A program made the translations under genes and the position numbers. Below the pieces are notes generated by a model that saw only the letters and a list, made by a program, of their open reading frames with translations, did not search any database and was not told the origin of the DNA. Positions 1 through 7,250 of a DNA stretch of 10,168 nt are shown piece by piece. Source of the DNA: Bacteroidales bacterium. GTDB lineage: Bacteria > Bacteroidota > Bacteroidia > Bacteroidales > WCHB1-69. The stretch covers positions 3,990 to 14,157 of the forward strand of contig JAQUGA010000044.1 in NCBI GenBank assembly GCA_028684405.1, in the 5' to 3' direction. Within the stretch, counting starts at the first letter, position 1. The number at the start of each line of letters is the position of its first letter.

Positions 1-230
1 AAAAAATCTCTGTATAACAAAAGATATTCAGCTTCTGATATGCTGTCGATTCTTATAATTGCCAAACTATCTAGTTTATAATAATCGGGCAAATTTTCAT
101 GTAAATAGCTGCGAATTGTTGAATCAATTTTTTCGTCCAAACGAATTTCCGAAGTTTTTTTACAGGAAATAAGTGAAATTGATAGAATGACAAACAATAG
201 TATAATTACACTTAGAATTCTCTTTTTCAT
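1..230 (-). CDS. Lipoprotein of unknown function, N-terminal part (runs off left edge)
   Basis: Reading leftward from the ATG at 230-228, the frame stays open for 76 codons to the window edge. The N-terminus is a type II signal peptide: basic MKKR, a hydrophobic run (residues 5-21), then the lipobox LISC with Cys23 as the predicted lipidated residue, followed by KK. The visible mature part is rich in Asp, Glu, Ser and Ile (for example LDEKIDSTIRSYL and YKLDSLAIIRIDSI), with no domain I recognise. It starts 2 nt after the stop of the glycosyltransferase gene, so it is the third gene of the 1673-2608 operon and probably acts at the outer or inner membrane surface. Only the N-terminal third or so may be present. 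Gene reality is well supported by the signal peptide and spacing; the function is unknown. Confidence 0.75.
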   Translation of the reverse strand, partial: MKKRILSVIILLFVILSISLISCKKTSEIRLDEKIDSTIRSYLHENLPDYYKLDSLAIIRIDSISEAEYLLLYRDF

Positions 231-232
231 AT

Positions 233-1669
233 TTAAAAATTTGTTTTCAAACGAATTATTTCAAAATTAGGATCTGAAAAAACAATCATTTCCGATGCAA
301 AATTAGGATAATTTTTATACTGTTTATTGATTAATATCCAGCGACATCCCAAAGAGTAGAGAGAATCTTGAACATTTAATTGCATAATTTCGTCATTCTC
401 CATTGACCAACCTTTTCGGTGGGCAAAATATAAATCCGTAGGATTGGCTCCGCCATTTACTAGAATCAATTCATCCTTTTGCACAAATTTCTCCACAACT
501 TCGGAATATTGCAACATATGTTGTTTGTTTTCTGGTATTCTGAAATCATGTTGCTGATTGGCAACTCCCTCTATGGCGATGATTGAAAGGGCTAGGATTG
601 CCCATTTCTTATGTTTTAAGCTGCTTATTGCGTAGCCAGCGACTAATGCCATGATGGGAACAAACGGAACGATGTAGTAGCTGTGCACTGCAAAGTTGCG
701 GCCCGACTTTAGCATAAATACAAAAAATAAGACGGAGCTCCAGAGCAGTAAATGCAACAACAATTTTTTGTTTTGTTTCTTGGATTTGAAAAGTAAAATA
801 AAGACTCCTGCTAAAAAGGCAATAAATCCACTGAATTTCAGGGCGTCAAAGTAAAATTTGTCCAAAACTTGGGGAAGATATTCTTGTAATTCTGCAAATC
901 CTTGTTGCCATGAAGTACCCATATAATAGTGCCAATAACCATATGTTTCCACCAAATGTGGAACCCATAAATAATACCATCCGTAGACAATTGCCATAAC
1001 AGGCAGCATCATGGCCGAAAACCAGATTTTTGATTCCAATTTATAGGAGCGACTCCAGAATACCAAAAGCATCGGACACAAAATCAATATGGCAGGAATT
1101 TTACTCAAAACACCAAATAAAATCAACAAACTGCTCAATATAAGGTGTTTTGCATTCTGGTTTTCGAAATAATTGAGGGCATACCATAAGCCTATCATAA
1201 CGAGGGAGACGCTAAAAGTGTCGGGCATTATTTTTCGGGAATAGATAAACCAATTTGAGACCAATAAAATCAGGGAAGAGTAAAAGGCTGTTTTCTCTGG
1301 AAATTTGAGTTTTATAATTCGATAAAAAAAGTAGATTCCCAAGGATGAAAATAAGAGAACAATTAATCTGCCATACCATTCTTGCCAGCCAAAAACCTTT
1401 GCCATCAAAAAAATAAGATAATTCAAAACGGGGAATTCGGTTCCAGTAATGCCTGTTTTTTCGCCGGCCATATCAACGCGTGGATAAAAAATATTGGCAT
1501 CTGTTTCTAAAAAGTTTCGGGCCACCATATTGCCCGTTACCTGACGCCAACTGTGTGCTGCATCAATAGGTGGAAACCAAATTCCATACAAACGGATGAT
1601 AAAGAAAAGGACAATCCAAAACCGAATGTCTGGAAAATATTTCCTTATCAAAATTCCAATTTTTGTCAA
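233..1669 (-). CDS. Multi-pass membrane glycosyltransferase, GT-C fold (ArnT/PMT_2-like)
   Basis: Predicted integral membrane glycosyltransferase of 478 aa that would move a sugar from a polyprenyl-phosphate donor to a surface glycan or lipid. Seen: many hydrophobic segments, a first membrane helix (about residues 16-33), then an extracytoplasmic loop with Asp36 in IDAAHSWRQ. That is the position where PMT/ArnT-type enzymes carry their catalytic acidic residue. TEFPVLNY (77-84), SRKIMPDTF (134-142) and SGRNFAVHSYYIVPF (322-336) also fit the PMT_2 family (DPM_MT superfamily). A soluble C-terminal tail starts around residue 380. The start is TTG at 1669-1667; the next in-frame Met is residue 48, which would remove the first helix and the key Asp, so TTG is preferred. 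It follows the stop of the upstream gene by 3 nt (TAG AAT TTG) in the same frame, suggesting coupled translation. Substrate unknown. Confidence 0.8.
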   Translation of the reverse strand: MTKIGILIRKYFPDIRFWIVLFFIIRLYGIWFPPIDAAHSWRQVTGNMVARNFLETDANIFYPRVDMAGEKTGITGTEFPVLNYLIFLMAKVFGWQEWYGRLIVLLFSSLGIYFFYRIIKLKFPEKTAFYSSLILLVSNWFIYSRKIMPDTFSVSLVMIGLWYALNYFENQNAKHLILSSLLILFGVLSKIPAILILCPMLLVFWSRSYKLESKIWFSAMMLPVMAIVYGWYYLWVPHLVETYGYWHYYMGTSWQQGFAELQEYLPQVLDKFYFDALKFSGFIAFLAGVFILLFKSKKQNKKLLLHLLLWSSVLFFVFMLKSGRNFAVHSYYIVPFVPIMALVAGYAISSLKHKKWAILALSIIAIEGVANQQHDFRIPENKQHMLQYSEVVEKFVQKDELILVNGGANPTDLYFAHRKGWSMENDEIMQLNVQDSLYSLGCRWILINKQYKNYPNFASEMIVFSDPNFEIIRLKTNF

Positions 1670-1672
1670 ATT

Positions 1673-2608
1673 CTATTTTTTATTTTGATGTTTTCTTCGA
1701 ATTAAATCATAAATTTTCAAGCAAGCACTAGAATTTTCATCCCATTCTAATTTTGTTTTTAAATCATCCAAATAGTCAAAAGCCTGGTCTAAATCGGGTA
1801 TCTCATTTAGTGTTTTGATGGATTCATTGTATTTCTCGGCATTGTTTTTAAAAAGTTCCTTGGTCAGAAAAAACCGATCGTTTAGCCCGATGGCTTTTAC
1901 CAAGTCGTTGATGGGTGCTTTTTGAAGTTTTGAGGCAATGCTTGTATCTCCATTTTGTTCGATGGTATCGTGAATTGACTTTTTCTCCGTTTTAAACTTG
2001 TCGGCAATTGTAACCTGGGCATTTGTGCTATGAGTTTGGCTTTTAGCTTCTTGTGCTATTTTAGGTTTTTCTGTTTTTCTGGGTTTTATCTCCTCTGTTT
2101 CACTAAAAAGACTGGGTTCTAGATTGTCTATTTTGCTCACTTTATTCGCTTCTATAATCTCTTTTTTAGGAATAATCTCTTCTTCTATTTTTGGGATATG
2201 AATTGTTTTTTCAATTGCTGATTCAGCAATTGATTCTTCTTTTGCTGGAACGGTTTTTTCAATATCTTGAGTTTTGCCAGTCTCTTCAGGTGTATTCTCT
2301 TCTTCCAGTTTTTCAGTTTCAACTTCTTTTATTGAGTTTTCCACAGAATCAATAATGGGTGTTTCGGGTTTTTCTTCTTCATTGTCAATTGTTTCGGAAG
2401 AGGCAATGTCTTCAATGATTTTTGAAATATTGACATTGTTCATTTTGTCTAAGAAATGGAAGTTTTGGTATAGCTCGAGGATATTTCTTTTTACCAAATC
2501 AATCTCAATTTGAGGAATTTCGCCGCTATGGTTCGTGATAATTTGAGTTTGTTCAATAATTGCATCTAAGGTGTCGATAATTTGAGCTTTTAAAATGTCT
2601 TTTTTCAT
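1673..2608 (-). CDS. Conserved Bacteroidota protein with acidic low-complexity middle, function unknown
   Basis: A 311-aa cytoplasmic protein without signal peptide or membrane segment. Three parts are visible. Residues 1-60 form a predicted helical N-terminus (repeated I/L heptad-like spacing, DTLDAIIEQTQIITNHSGEI). Residues about 65-190 are a Glu/Lys/Ile-rich low-complexity linker, probably disordered. Residues about 198-311 form a compact C-terminal domain starting VTIADKF, with KAPINDLVKAIGLNDRFFL (230-248) and a helical end with KLEWDENSSACLKIYDLI. I have the impression that this type of C-terminal domain recurs in Bacteroidota proteins of unknown role, but I cannot name a family. It heads the operon with the glycosyltransferase and lipoprotein genes and is divergent from tdk. 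The context hints at envelope biology only by association. The start ATG at 2608 has no clear Shine-Dalgarno. Confidence 0.75.
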   Translation of the reverse strand: MKKDILKAQIIDTLDAIIEQTQIITNHSGEIPQIEIDLVKRNILELYQNFHFLDKMNNVNISKIIEDIASSETIDNEEEKPETPIIDSVENSIKEVETEKLEEENTPEETGKTQDIEKTVPAKEESIAESAIEKTIHIPKIEEEIIPKKEIIEANKVSKIDNLEPSLFSETEEIKPRKTEKPKIAQEAKSQTHSTNAQVTIADKFKTEKKSIHDTIEQNGDTSIASKLQKAPINDLVKAIGLNDRFFLTKELFKNNAEKYNESIKTLNEIPDLDQAFDYLDDLKTKLEWDENSSACLKIYDLIRRKHQNKK

Positions 2609-2658
2609 GATTGTAAAAAGTGATTTGGTGTTATAGTCATTTATTTAAAGCAAAATCT

Positions 2659-2679
2659 TACATTTGCATAGCAAAGCTA
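2659..2679. promoter_or_regulatory. Facing -7 promoter elements between tdk and the divergent operon
   Basis: The 135-bp gap between the divergent genes holds two matches to the Bacteroidota -7 consensus TAnnTTTG: TACATTTG on + (2659-2666, towards tdk) and TAGCTTTG on - (2672-2679, towards the 311-aa gene). The two are 5 bp apart and read towards each other, so the two predicted transcripts would start within the same few bases and overlap at their 5' ends. Neither has a clean TTTG/TTG -33 element 19-21 bp upstream (the nearest, TTTG at 2624-2627, is 31 bp away), so this is a consensus match only. Confidence 0.35.
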
Positions 2680-2743
2680 GGCATAAAAATAATAGTCTTT
2701 TTTGAGTTGGGTCATATAAATGTAAAATTTTATCAACAAGCAT

Positions 2744-3334
2744 ATGTTTTTAGAAATCAAAAACAATAAGAAACAAGGGAAGGGATGGGTTGAAGTAGTC
2801 TGTGGCTCAATGTTTTCGGGCAAAACCGAAGAGTTAATCCGCCGTTTACGAAGAGCACAAATTGCCAAAATGAAAGTGGAGATTTTTAAACCTGCCATGG
2901 ATATTCGGTATGATGAAAATGACATTGTTTCGCACAGCGATATTTCTATTCCTTCTACACCCGTTGAAAATGCTCAACAAATTCTGCTTATGACCAGCGA
3001 TGTCGATGTGGTGGGCATTGATGAGGTTCAGTTTTTCGATTCCGAAATTGTAAATGTTTGCAATCAGTTGGCCAATAAAGGAACTCGCGTTATTGTTGCC
3101 GGCTTGGATATGGATTTTCAAGGAAAGCCATTTGGGGTGATGCCGCAACTGATGGCAATTGCTGAGTATGTTTCAAAAGTTCATGCTATTTGTGTAGAAT
3201 GTGGCGATTTAGCAAATTTTTCTCATCGCTTGGTCGACGATGAAAAAATTGTCATGCTGGGCGAAAAGGAGTCCTATCAGCCTTTATGCAGAAAGTGCTT
3301 TAATGAAAAAAATAAAGATTTATTGGGTCAGTAA
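2744..3334 (+). CDS. tdk: Thymidine kinase (type II)
   Basis: Phosphorylates thymidine (and deoxyuridine) with ATP to give dTMP, the cytoplasmic pyrimidine salvage route. The 196-aa length is normal for the TK1-like bacterial family. Seen in order: Walker A GSMFSGKT (residues 21-28) followed by EELIRRLRRA; Walker B IDEVQFF (92-98) with the catalytic base Glu94; GLDMDFQGKPFG (120-131) around the thymidine site; and the lasso domain with zinc ligands Cys150, Cys153, Cys182 and Cys185 around the substrate loop GEKESYQPLC. All key residues are present, so the enzyme should be active. The start MFLEI is typical of Bacteroidota Tdk and no Shine-Dalgarno is needed to explain it. It is the only rightward gene in the window and stands alone, divergent from the glycosyltransferase operon and convergent with hflX. 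Confidence 0.97.
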   Translation: MFLEIKNNKKQGKGWVEVVCGSMFSGKTEELIRRLRRAQIAKMKVEIFKPAMDIRYDENDIVSHSDISIPSTPVENAQQILLMTSDVDVVGIDEVQFFDSEIVNVCNQLANKGTRVIVAGLDMDFQGKPFGVMPQLMAIAEYVSKVHAICVECGDLANFSHRLVDDEKIVMLGEKESYQPLCRKCFNEKNKDLLGQ

Positions 3335-3445
3335 TGACTAGACAAGTGTTTTTGCAATCCATTCACCCTTTTCGAGACAATTCATTATTTACCAGTTGTT
3401 TGTTTACTTAGTTGCTCTATAAAAAGTAAAAATTTTAAAAAACAA

Positions 3446-4672
3446 TCACTCTTTTGGGACATCAAAAACTGGAATATCTGGATATAGAAAATGATTGAAA
3501 GGATAGATGTTTAAATGAATTTTACGAGCTTCTGCATATAAAATATTTCGCAATTCATCAATGTTTTCACGCTCGGTTGCCGATATGAAAACCAATGTGT
3601 TATTTGATTTTGCCATCCATGTTTTCTTCAGATATTCCAGAGAATAATTCTCTTTTGTGACGGGGGTTAAATCATCTTCCTCTTTTTCGACAAAGCGATA
3701 ATTATCAATTTTATTAAAGACGATTACCATGGGTTTTTCGGCGGCACCAATTTCGGCAAGTGTTTCATTTACCACCGCAATTTGTTCTTCAAATTCGGGA
3801 TGGCTGATATCGACAACATGCAATATTAAATCCGATTCTCTAATTTCATCCAAGGTCGATTTAAAAGATTCAATCAAGCCATGGGGGAGCTTTCTGATAA
3901 ATCCAACGGTATCTGAAAGCAAAAAGGGTAGGTTCCCAAAAACAACTTTTCGGACGGTTGTATCCAAAGTAGCAAACAATTTATTCTCGGCAAATACTTC
4001 TGATTTGCTCAAAAGATTCATTAAAGTAGATTTTCCAACATTCGTGTAGCCCACCAATGAAACTCTAACAAAACGTTCTCTGTTTCCTCTTTGGGTATGC
4101 TTTTGGCGGTCTATAAGTTCTAGTTTTTGTTTGAGTAAAGTAATTCGGTCGCGAATAATTCGGCGGTCGGTTTCAATCTCTTTCTCACCCGGACCTCTCA
4201 TCCCAATTCCACCTCTTTGTTTTTCGAGATGCGTCCACATTCGGGTAAGTCGTGGTAAAAGATATTGATATTGAGCCAGTTCAACTTGCGTTTTGGCATG
4301 TGCGGTTTGTGCTCTTTTGGAGAAAATATCCAAAATCAAGCGGGTTCTATCAATAACACGGCAGTTGCTAATTACTTTTTCAATATTTCGAGTTTGAGAA
4401 GGACTTAATTCATCATCAAAAACTATAACGGGCACTTCATTTTCTTCAATATATTCTTTAATTTCATTTAACTTCCCGGAACCGACATAATATTTCGGGT
4501 CGGCATAGGCTAAGTTTTGAATAAAAGTTTTGATGGGAATGCCACCAGCGGTATCTACTAAAAAAGCAAGTTCTTCGAGATACTCTTGTGTTTTTTCTGC
4601 ACCAACTTGTTGCGTTGATACGGCTACCAGAACAACTTTTTCATGGGTAATAGTGGGAACGAATTCGGGCAT
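3446..4672 (-). CDS. hflX: GTPase HflX, ribosome-splitting/rescue factor
   Basis: A 408-aa translational GTPase that binds the 50S subunit and splits stalled ribosomes, mainly under heat or antibiotic stress. Seen: N-terminal HflX domain (about 10-120) with DPKYYVGSGKLNEIKEYI (58-75) and VFDDELSPSQTRNIE (84-98); the helical linker with the family signature RGGIGMRGPGEKEIETDRR (153-171); then the G domain with G1 GYTNVGKST (208-216), G2 in TLDTT (235-239), G3 DTVG (254-257), G4 NKID (320-323) and G5 SAT near the end. A C-terminal stretch of roughly 35 residues follows, ending in VFDVPKE. All nucleotide-binding motifs are intact. The gene lies 13 nt downstream of trpS on the same strand, so the two are probably co-transcribed, pairing tRNA charging with ribosome rescue. 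Confidence 0.96.
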   Translation of the reverse strand: MPEFVPTITHEKVVLVAVSTQQVGAEKTQEYLEELAFLVDTAGGIPIKTFIQNLAYADPKYYVGSGKLNEIKEYIEENEVPVIVFDDELSPSQTRNIEKVISNCRVIDRTRLILDIFSKRAQTAHAKTQVELAQYQYLLPRLTRMWTHLEKQRGGIGMRGPGEKEIETDRRIIRDRITLLKQKLELIDRQKHTQRGNRERFVRVSLVGYTNVGKSTLMNLLSKSEVFAENKLFATLDTTVRKVVFGNLPFLLSDTVGFIRKLPHGLIESFKSTLDEIRESDLILHVVDISHPEFEEQIAVVNETLAEIGAAEKPMVIVFNKIDNYRFVEKEEDDLTPVTKENYSLEYLKKTWMAKSNNTLVFISATERENIDELRNILYAEARKIHLNIYPFNHFLYPDIPVFDVPKE

Positions 4673-4685
4673 TTGTAAGTGGGGT

Positions 4686-5681
4686 TTAAAATTTTCTGAA
4701 TCCGATTATATCACGGACTTCTTTAAGCGTTTGGGCGGCACTGATATGGGCTTTTTCGGCACCCATATCCAGCACTTTTTGCAAATAGGCGGTATCGTTT
4801 TCCAATTCTAAAATGCGTTCTCTAAATGGAGCACAAAAAACAATCATATCTTCTGCAATTTGCTTTTTCATGTCGCCATATCGAATTTTGCATTCGTTGT
4901 ATTGTTCATCAAAAAAGTTTAAGGTTTCTTCTTTAGAAACGATTTTCATTAAACTAAATAAGTTTTGAATCGGAATTGGTTTTTCTTGATTGGGCTCTGT
5001 TGGACCCGAATCGCTGACGGCTCGCATGATTTTTTTGCGAATTACAGAAGCTTCGTCCGATAAATAGATGCAAGAGTTTTCGTTTTCGGATTTTGACATT
5101 TTTGTACTTCCATCAAGTCCAGGAACTTTAACCAAGTCTTCTCCAAAACTAAAAGCAAGAGGTTCTGGAAAATAAGGAGTTTGGTACATATTATTAAAGC
5201 GAGCCACAAAATTTCGGGTCATTTCCAAGTGTTGTTCTTGATCTTTTCCAACGGGAACCATGTGGGCTTTGTGAATGATAATGTCGGCAGCCATCAAGGT
5301 TGGATAGGTTAGCAATCCAGCATTGACGTTATTCGGTTGACTTCTAATTTTGTCCTTAAATGAGGCAACTCTCTGAAGTTCACCAATATAGGCATTCATG
5401 TTTAAAAACAGATAAAGCTCTGCCGTTTCTGGCAAATCACTTTGGCGATACAGAATTGCTTTTTCGGGATCCAGTCCGGCAGCCAAATAGTTTACCAATA
5501 CTTTCCTAACATTGTCGTTGAGGTCAGCTGGCGTTGGATGCGTTGTTAACGAGTGATAATCTGCTATAAAAAAATAGCATTGATGCTCATGTTGCATTTT
5601 TACAAAATTGACAATGGCGCCAAAATAGTTTCCTAAATGAATATTGCCTGTTGGGCGAATTCCGCTTACTACTGTTTTCAT
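4686..5681 (-). CDS. trpS: Tryptophan-tRNA ligase
   Basis: Class Ic aminoacyl-tRNA synthetase that activates tryptophan with ATP and charges tRNA-Trp. The 331-aa length matches the bacterial family. Seen: start MKTVVSGIRPTGNIHLGNY, with the HIGH-type signature as HLGN (residues 15-18); SQPNNVNAGLLTYPTLMAAD (114-133) forming the tryptophan pocket; VPVGKDQEQHLEMTR (142-156); and the KMSKS loop exactly as KMSKS (194-198). It ends with the helical anticodon-binding part. All catalytic motifs are intact. The ATG is preceded at 4 nt by a TACTTTTG promoter element, which leaves almost no leader. hflX follows after 13 nt. Confidence 0.97.
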   Translation of the reverse strand: MKTVVSGIRPTGNIHLGNYFGAIVNFVKMQHEHQCYFFIADYHSLTTHPTPADLNDNVRKVLVNYLAAGLDPEKAILYRQSDLPETAELYLFLNMNAYIGELQRVASFKDKIRSQPNNVNAGLLTYPTLMAADIIIHKAHMVPVGKDQEQHLEMTRNFVARFNNMYQTPYFPEPLAFSFGEDLVKVPGLDGSTKMSKSENENSCIYLSDEASVIRKKIMRAVSDSGPTEPNQEKPIPIQNLFSLMKIVSKEETLNFFDEQYNECKIRYGDMKKQIAEDMIVFCAPFRERILELENDTAYLQKVLDMGAEKAHISAAQTLKEVRDIIGFRKF

Positions 5682-5685
5682 GTTG

Positions 5686-5718
5686 CAAAAGTACTATAAA
5701 TTTTCGAAAAAAATCAAA
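5686..5718 (-). promoter_or_regulatory. Bacteroidota-type promoter of trpS-hflX
   Basis: On the minus strand TTTG (5718-5715) is followed by 21 bp and then TACTTTTG (5693-5686), matching the Bacteroidota sigma consensus TTTG / TAnnTTTG with about 20 bp spacing. Only 4 nt (CAAC) separate the -7 element from the trpS ATG at 5681, so transcription should begin at or within a few bases of the start codon, giving a leaderless or nearly leaderless mRNA. Confidence 0.65.
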
Positions 5719-6189
5719 ACTATTAAGACATGATGCGAAGCCGTTTAGTGTTTTGGATAACATCTTTTCGGTTTTGCCTCAGAGGCTCTAAAGGTGCATG
5801 TTTTCAATGCATTGATGCCAATAATAAAAAGCTTTTTTGTTTGATTTTTTCAATTTATTAAGATAGCTGGGCTCATTATTCATAATTTGCATAATGCTTA
5901 TATCCGTAAGCTTATCGATTTTTTTTAGTGGCGAAAATCTTTGTTTTTTAGTTTAATGGCGAGATATGATAGTTTTGCAGATCCTTCAATTGCGTCATCT
6001 ATACGAAAGTTTCTATTTATGGTAAAACTTGACATTTTGTTTAGTCCAAGTTTTATTTCTTTAAATTTTGTAAATTTACCAACTATGTTTTTCTATCTCA
6101 AGGAAATAAGCCGAACTGTAAGGATTAAATTGTAAATTTATAACACAGTCTAGACGAGGTTGGAAAAGCGGTAAATTGGAATAAAACGT
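5694..6189. other. Intergenic stretch between trpS and the ORF6N gene
   Basis: About 500 bp with no full-length gene, at the border between the housekeeping and accessory parts. It holds the upstream half of the trpS promoter, the small frameshifted ORF at 5788-6035, and its possible promoter. I saw no tRNA, no repeat array and no strong terminator with a T tract. GCCTC-A-GAGGC (5776-5786) is a small palindrome, too tight to be a useful hairpin. Confidence 0.5.
5788..6035 (-). pseudogene. Small frameshifted ORF, or gene with -1 slippage, unknown product
   Basis: Two overlapping open segments look like one small coding region. The first runs from ATG 6035 to TAA 5925 (36 aa, MSSFTINRNFRIDDAIEGSA...). 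The second, in the -1 frame, continues to TAG 5788 with protein-like sequence (KKIDKLTDISIMQIM..., then FYYWHQCIENMHL). The frames join if one base is re-read at the heptamer AAAAAAC (5949-5943), which sits in the zero frame as A AAA AAC, the canonical -1 slippery site. The joined product would be 82 aa, charged and apparently helical, unrecognised. A possible promoter (TTG at 6101-6099, 20 bp, TAAATTTA at 6078-6071) lies 35 nt before the ATG. It could be a decayed gene, a sequencing indel in the A6 run, a programmed frameshift, or chance. The shortness makes it uncertain. Confidence 0.35.
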
Positions 6190-6201
6190 TCATTTTATTC
6201 C
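6178..6201. repeat. Perfect inverted repeat spanning the stop codon of the ORF6N gene
   Basis: GGAATAAAA (6178-6186) and TTTTATTCC (6193-6201) are exact reverse complements separated by 6 nt (CGTTCA). The ORF6N stop codon (TGA, 6192-6190) lies in the loop. The stem is AT-rich and is not followed by a T tract in either direction, so it is at best a weak terminator or an RNA 3'-end stabilising hairpin. Confidence 0.5.
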
Positions 6202-7071
6202 TGTTATTATTTTCAATATCAAACCTGCATCCATTTGCATTTTCGAGAAACCAAAAAGCTTTTTTCCTAAATCTTTTAGCGATGCTCCAATGTGATACAC
6301 CTGTTTTTGGTCAATAATCAAAAAACGGTCGTGGGCATTTTTGTAAACCTTGATTTCAATAGGCATATATTGCCTGTTGTGTTTTTCGAGGTCGGTTTTG
6401 AGTGCTGGGGTAAAGTTTGCTGTATATATTTTTACATCGACATTTTTTTTCCTTTTGAGTAACAAATTAAGCACTGATTCATCGATATAATTATCGATAA
6501 GAACAATGGATTTTTCGGCTGATTTCACCAATTCGGAAGCAAACACCCAAGCATCGAAAATTTGTCCGTTGAAGTAAATGCCTTGTTTAGGAGTAAGCGT
6601 TTTTTCTTCAAGAGCACTAAGAATATGGTCGATTTTCAGGTCTGATTGTAATTGTTTTTGTTCTACATTTTCAATTCTTTGAAAAACGGATGCGTTATGT
6701 ATCATAAATTTTCGCATTTCAACAAAAGCACGGATAATATTTATATATACGTTTATGGCAACATCACTTTTTAAAATACCAGATAAAGATGAAACTCCTT
6801 GCTCTGTAAACACAAAAGGAAGTGTTCTACGTCCACCCCAACTTGATATCGCATTTTGCGATTTCAAGTTTACCCACTCTTCTTCAGTTAATTGAAACAT
6901 GAAGTCGTCTGGAAATCGCTCTTTATTTCTTTTAACTTGTTCGTTTATTCTTCCTGTAGGAACTTGATACATCTCTGCCAAATCGCTGTCTAGAATTACT
7001 TGCAATCCTCGTATCGTAAAGATCTTATCTTGAACTTTCTTTGTATTTACTACGGATTCATTGGGATTCAT
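6190..7071 (-). CDS. ORF6N-domain DNA-binding protein with C-terminal PLD-like domain
   Basis: A 293-aa soluble protein with two visible parts. Residues about 13-125 match the ORF6N domain (KilA-N/phage antirepressor group, predicted DNA binding): IFTIRGLQVILDSDLAEMY (17-35), RFPDDFMFQLTEEEW (52-66), and the aromatic/FTEQGV strand (88-93) before SGILKS. A helical linker (about 126-158, ENVEQKQLQSDLKIDHIL) leads to a C-terminal domain (about 162-290) with strands IVLIDNYID and VKIYTANF and the half-motif HDRFLIID (247-254). This fits the phospholipase D-like HxK(x)4D pattern as H247-x-R249-x4-D254, followed by HIGASLKDLGKK. The Arg in the Lys position and a single motif copy leave catalysis open; dimers of single-motif PLD proteins are known. 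ORF6N genes are common accessory genes in Bacteroidota. It stands alone, 200 bp from the lipoprotein gene. The real function is unknown. Confidence 0.85.
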   Translation of the reverse strand: MNPNESVVNTKKVQDKIFTIRGLQVILDSDLAEMYQVPTGRINEQVKRNKERFPDDFMFQLTEEEWVNLKSQNAISSWGGRRTLPFVFTEQGVSSLSGILKSDVAINVYINIIRAFVEMRKFMIHNASVFQRIENVEQKQLQSDLKIDHILSALEEKTLTPKQGIYFNGQIFDAWVFASELVKSAEKSIVLIDNYIDESVLNLLLKRKKNVDVKIYTANFTPALKTDLEKHNRQYMPIEIKVYKNAHDRFLIIDQKQVYHIGASLKDLGKKLFGFSKMQMDAGLILKIITGIK

Positions 7072-7097
7072 TTATGCTATGTTAATTCAACTAAAAG

Positions 7098-7105
7098 CAA
7101 ATTTA
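7098..7105 (-). promoter_or_regulatory. Possible -7 element of the ORF6N gene
   Basis: TAAATTTG on the minus strand matches TAnnTTTG and lies 26 nt before the ORF6N ATG (7071). No TTG/TTTG is found at the expected upstream distance, so support is the single element and its position. Confidence 0.35.
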
Positions 7106-7250
7106 ATAAAAAAATCAGAACAGAGGCGAAGAAAATGAAGCCGTAAACATTTTCGTTTCGTTAATGGCAATAAGTCTGTCGGAAGGAAAGATATAAAGAA
7201 TTTATTTTCTATGAAGGTGGAATTTTGAGTGTTTTGAATAAATTCGTAGT

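Noticed and set aside
2274..2513. Plus-strand Ser/Phe-rich ORF (79 aa) opposite the acidic protein
   Set aside because: Its Ser-rich composition is the mirror of the Glu/Lys-rich low-complexity coding strand.
2677..2925. Minus-strand ORF (82 aa) over the 5' end of tdk, and a longer one at 2846-3148
   Set aside because: Both lie antisense to a well-supported tdk gene with all motifs intact and show low-quality sequence; they are frame shadows.
3335..3445. Search for a terminator between the convergent tdk and hflX genes
   Set aside because: Only AT-rich sequence and a 4-bp stem (GTCA/TGAC at 3327-3338) were found, with no T tract after it.
5941..6135. Plus-strand 64-aa ORF in the trpS-ORF6N gap
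   Set aside because: It overlaps the minus-strand small ORF, which reads as more protein-like, and its N-terminus has no supporting signal. Neither is certain.
7105..7250. Minus-strand open run downstream of the lipoprotein gene as a possible gene remnant
   Set aside because: The frame is open for about 50 codons but without a start or recognisable motif, and other frames show equally plausible fragments; no call is justified.
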